From the NCBI GenBank assembly GCA_022759165.1, contig JAEMPT010000028.1, positions 1 through 12,829 of the forward strand: a stretch of DNA of 12,829 nucleotides, read 5' to 3'. Within the stretch, counting starts at the first letter, position 1. Each line of letters begins with the position of its first letter. Under the pieces are notes generated by a model. That model made no database searches, had not been told where the DNA came from, and was given only the letters and a program-made list of their open reading frames with translations. This DNA comes from Thermoprotei archaeon (GTDB taxonomy: Archaea > Thermoproteota > Thermoprotei_A > Sulfolobales > Fervidicoccaceae). Made by a program: the position numbers and the translations under genes. Positions 11,496 to 12,829 of this stretch are shown here, piece by piece.

Positions 11496-12815
11496 TTATT
11501 TGAGGGCTTTTATCAAAGGATCCACATAATCTCTTTGATATGCCCTGTGGAGCCTAGAGGATAGGCTTGGAACCGGCTTCAGGAGGCTCTCATTGTATTT
11601 CTTCTCCGCTTCTTCCTTAGGCAGGAGCTTAATTGCTCCTTCTGGGCAGAGGTTTATGCAGAGCCCGCACCCTATGCAGTCCTTGGGATTACTGCGAACA
11701 ACCTTCGCATCTGCGTCATAATATAGAGCACCGCCCCCTGCATCCCTACAGGGATCCAGGCATTTTCCACATGCTATACACTTCTCCGGATCAACGAAAG
11801 TCTTGCCCCATTCTTCGAAGTCGAGCGAGGAGTGTGGAACGATCTTATTGCTCACCCTTCCGACTATCTCTTCAACAGAGCTGAATTTCCTTTCGTTCAT
11901 ATAGTTGACTAGACCTTGCTTCAAATTGTCTATAATTCCATAGCCGTGCCACATCACGGCCGTAACAAGCTGTACGGCCCTTGCACCGACCATCATATGC
12001 TCAACAGCATCGTACCAACTAGAGACACCCCCGAGGCCGAATATCTGCGCCTCCGGTACAACCGAGGAGACTTCGTGAATTAGCTTGAGCACAACGGGCT
12101 TAACGGCCGGCCCGCTCAGCCCACCTGGTGTAGAGAGACCCTTCACGCTAGGTAATGGCTCGTCCTTATAAATGTCTATTCCTATTATGCCCGTTCCATG
12201 CGTATTAGCTATTGTGAATGCATCGATCCCTGCCCCATGAGCACTCTGCGCAATAGGCTTTATATCGGTCACTATTGGAGTAAGCTTCACACTGACTGGA
12301 ACTTTTGCGTGTTTTTTAACTTCTTTAACGATCTTGCCGACGAGCCCCGCGTCTTGACCAACATAAGCTCCCATGTATTTCTCGGGGCTTCCGTGAGGGC
12401 AAGAAACGTTCAGCTCCACAAAGTCTGTACCTGCATCCTGAACTCTCTGGAGGGGTTCTATCCAAGTAGCTGGGTCCGGGTTTCCCATTATACTGGATAT
12501 GAGCACGAAATCACTGGGTGCCTTTGATTTTATTTCCTTTATCCATTTTTCCCACTGCTCTACCGGATAGGTTGTCAATAGCTCAATGTTCTGGTTCACG
12601 AACGGATAGCCGTCTATACTCCTAAGTATTATGTGAGGTGTGGGATCTTTGGTGGGTGGAATCACAACCGTTTTATGCACTGCTCCAGCCCAACCCATTC
12701 TAGCAGCTCTGATTATCCTTTCAGCGTCCCGAGTTGGGGGCGCACATCCCAATATGAATGGGTTAGAAAATTCTACCGATGCTACTGTTGTCCTAAGTTC
12801 AGGTAAGTTTGGCAT
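11496..12815 (-). CDS. preA: PreA-like dihydropyrimidine dehydrogenase catalytic subunit with two 4Fe-4S motifs
   Basis: A 439-residue FMN enzyme of the dihydroorotate/dihydropyrimidine dehydrogenase family, expected to interconvert uracil or thymine and their 5,6-dihydro forms. The TIM-barrel domain (about 1-320) keeps the residues of mammalian DPD that hold substrate and act in catalysis: N112 in SSIMGNPD, N136 and C139 in LNVSCPHG, K177 in VKLTP, and N204-T205 in IANTHGTG, with GGLSGPA at 231-237 and GLGG at 260-263 for FMN. The C-terminus has two ferredoxin motifs, C346-C349-C352-C356 and C380-C383-C386-C390; the first is followed by Arg, not Pro. The size is close to E. coli PreA (411). 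Its usual partner PreT, the NAD(P)H-oxidising subunit, is not in the window and could lie upstream. ATG at 12813-12815 has GGGGA seven bases before it. A different family substrate cannot be excluded. Confidence 0.85.
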   Translation of the reverse strand: MPNLPELRTTVASVEFSNPFILGCAPPTRDAERIIRAARMGWAGAVHKTVVIPPTKDPTPHIILRSIDGYPFVNQNIELLTTYPVEQWEKWIKEIKSKAPSDFVLISSIMGNPDPATWIEPLQRVQDAGTDFVELNVSCPHGSPEKYMGAYVGQDAGLVGKIVKEVKKHAKVPVSVKLTPIVTDIKPIAQSAHGAGIDAFTIANTHGTGIIGIDIYKDEPLPSVKGLSTPGGLSGPAVKPVVLKLIHEVSSVVPEAQIFGLGGVSSWYDAVEHMMVGARAVQLVTAVMWHGYGIIDNLKQGLVNYMNERKFSSVEEIVGRVSNKIVPHSSLDFEEWGKTFVDPEKCIACGKCLDPCRDAGGGALYYDADAKVVRSNPKDCIGCGLCINLCPEGAIKLLPKEEAEKKYNESLLKPVPSLSSRLHRAYQRDYVDPLIKALK

Positions 12816-12829
12816 AATTTTCCCCTGTA

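Noticed and set aside
12357..12371. Absence of Cys in the GAYVGQ segment of the PreA-like protein, where mammalian DPD reads GLACGQ
   Set aside because: The catalytic Cys of DPD is the one in the NLSCPHG motif, which is kept here as C139. The change in GAYVGQ therefore does not argue for loss of activity.
1..12829. CRISPR arrays, tRNA and rRNA genes
   Set aside because: No regularly spaced repeats, cloverleaf-like segments or rRNA-like stretches were noticed in any intergenic region.

Overview
The window comes from an archaeon, most likely a thermophilic member of the Thermoproteota (crenarchaeal side). The strongest sign is a complete Cren7 chromatin protein gene. Supporting signs are a HerA-NurA-Mre11-Rad50 end-resection set in one operon, TATA-like boxes about 25 nt before starts, ribosome binding sites matching GGTGAT/GGAGG, frequent GTG and TTG starts, and oligo-T terminators. 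The exact order cannot be fixed from this sequence.

Layout, left to right. Positions 1-225 hold a decayed end of an IS200/IS605-type element: a frameshifted remnant of a TnpB C-terminus and a right-end motif. After an intergenic leader comes a small ferredoxin gene on the plus strand (404-643), with five Cys and one Asp arranged as in Pyrococcus furiosus ferredoxin. Two minus-strand genes, livG and livF (2233 down to 696), encode the ATPases of a branched-chain amino acid type ABC importer. No permease or binding protein lies nearby.

The core is a minus-strand operon from about 9,935 down to 2,438: mre11, rad50, nurA, herA, then a YdjM-like membrane protein. The genes overlap or nearly touch (ATGA overlap rad50/nurA, 17-nt gap nurA/herA, TTGA overlap herA/ydjM-like), so they are probably co-translated. 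Mre11-Rad50 senses and opens DNA ends; HerA (hexameric pump) and NurA (nuclease) resect them to give 3' single strands for recombination. cren7 sits directly upstream on the same strand. A small unrecognised gene diverges from cren7 across a 66-bp spacer that seems to share one TATA-like element.

On the right are a plus-strand nitroreductase-family gene (10549-11175) and a minus-strand PreA-like dihydropyrimidine dehydrogenase catalytic subunit with two 4Fe-4S motifs (11496-12815). Between them lies a second, better preserved IS605-type right end, starting one base after the nitroreductase stop codon. It has no tnpB but does have its own TATA-like box. It is the most unusual non-coding item in the window and may be a solitary omega-RNA-like locus or a non-autonomous element relic. 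No tRNA, rRNA or CRISPR array was seen.
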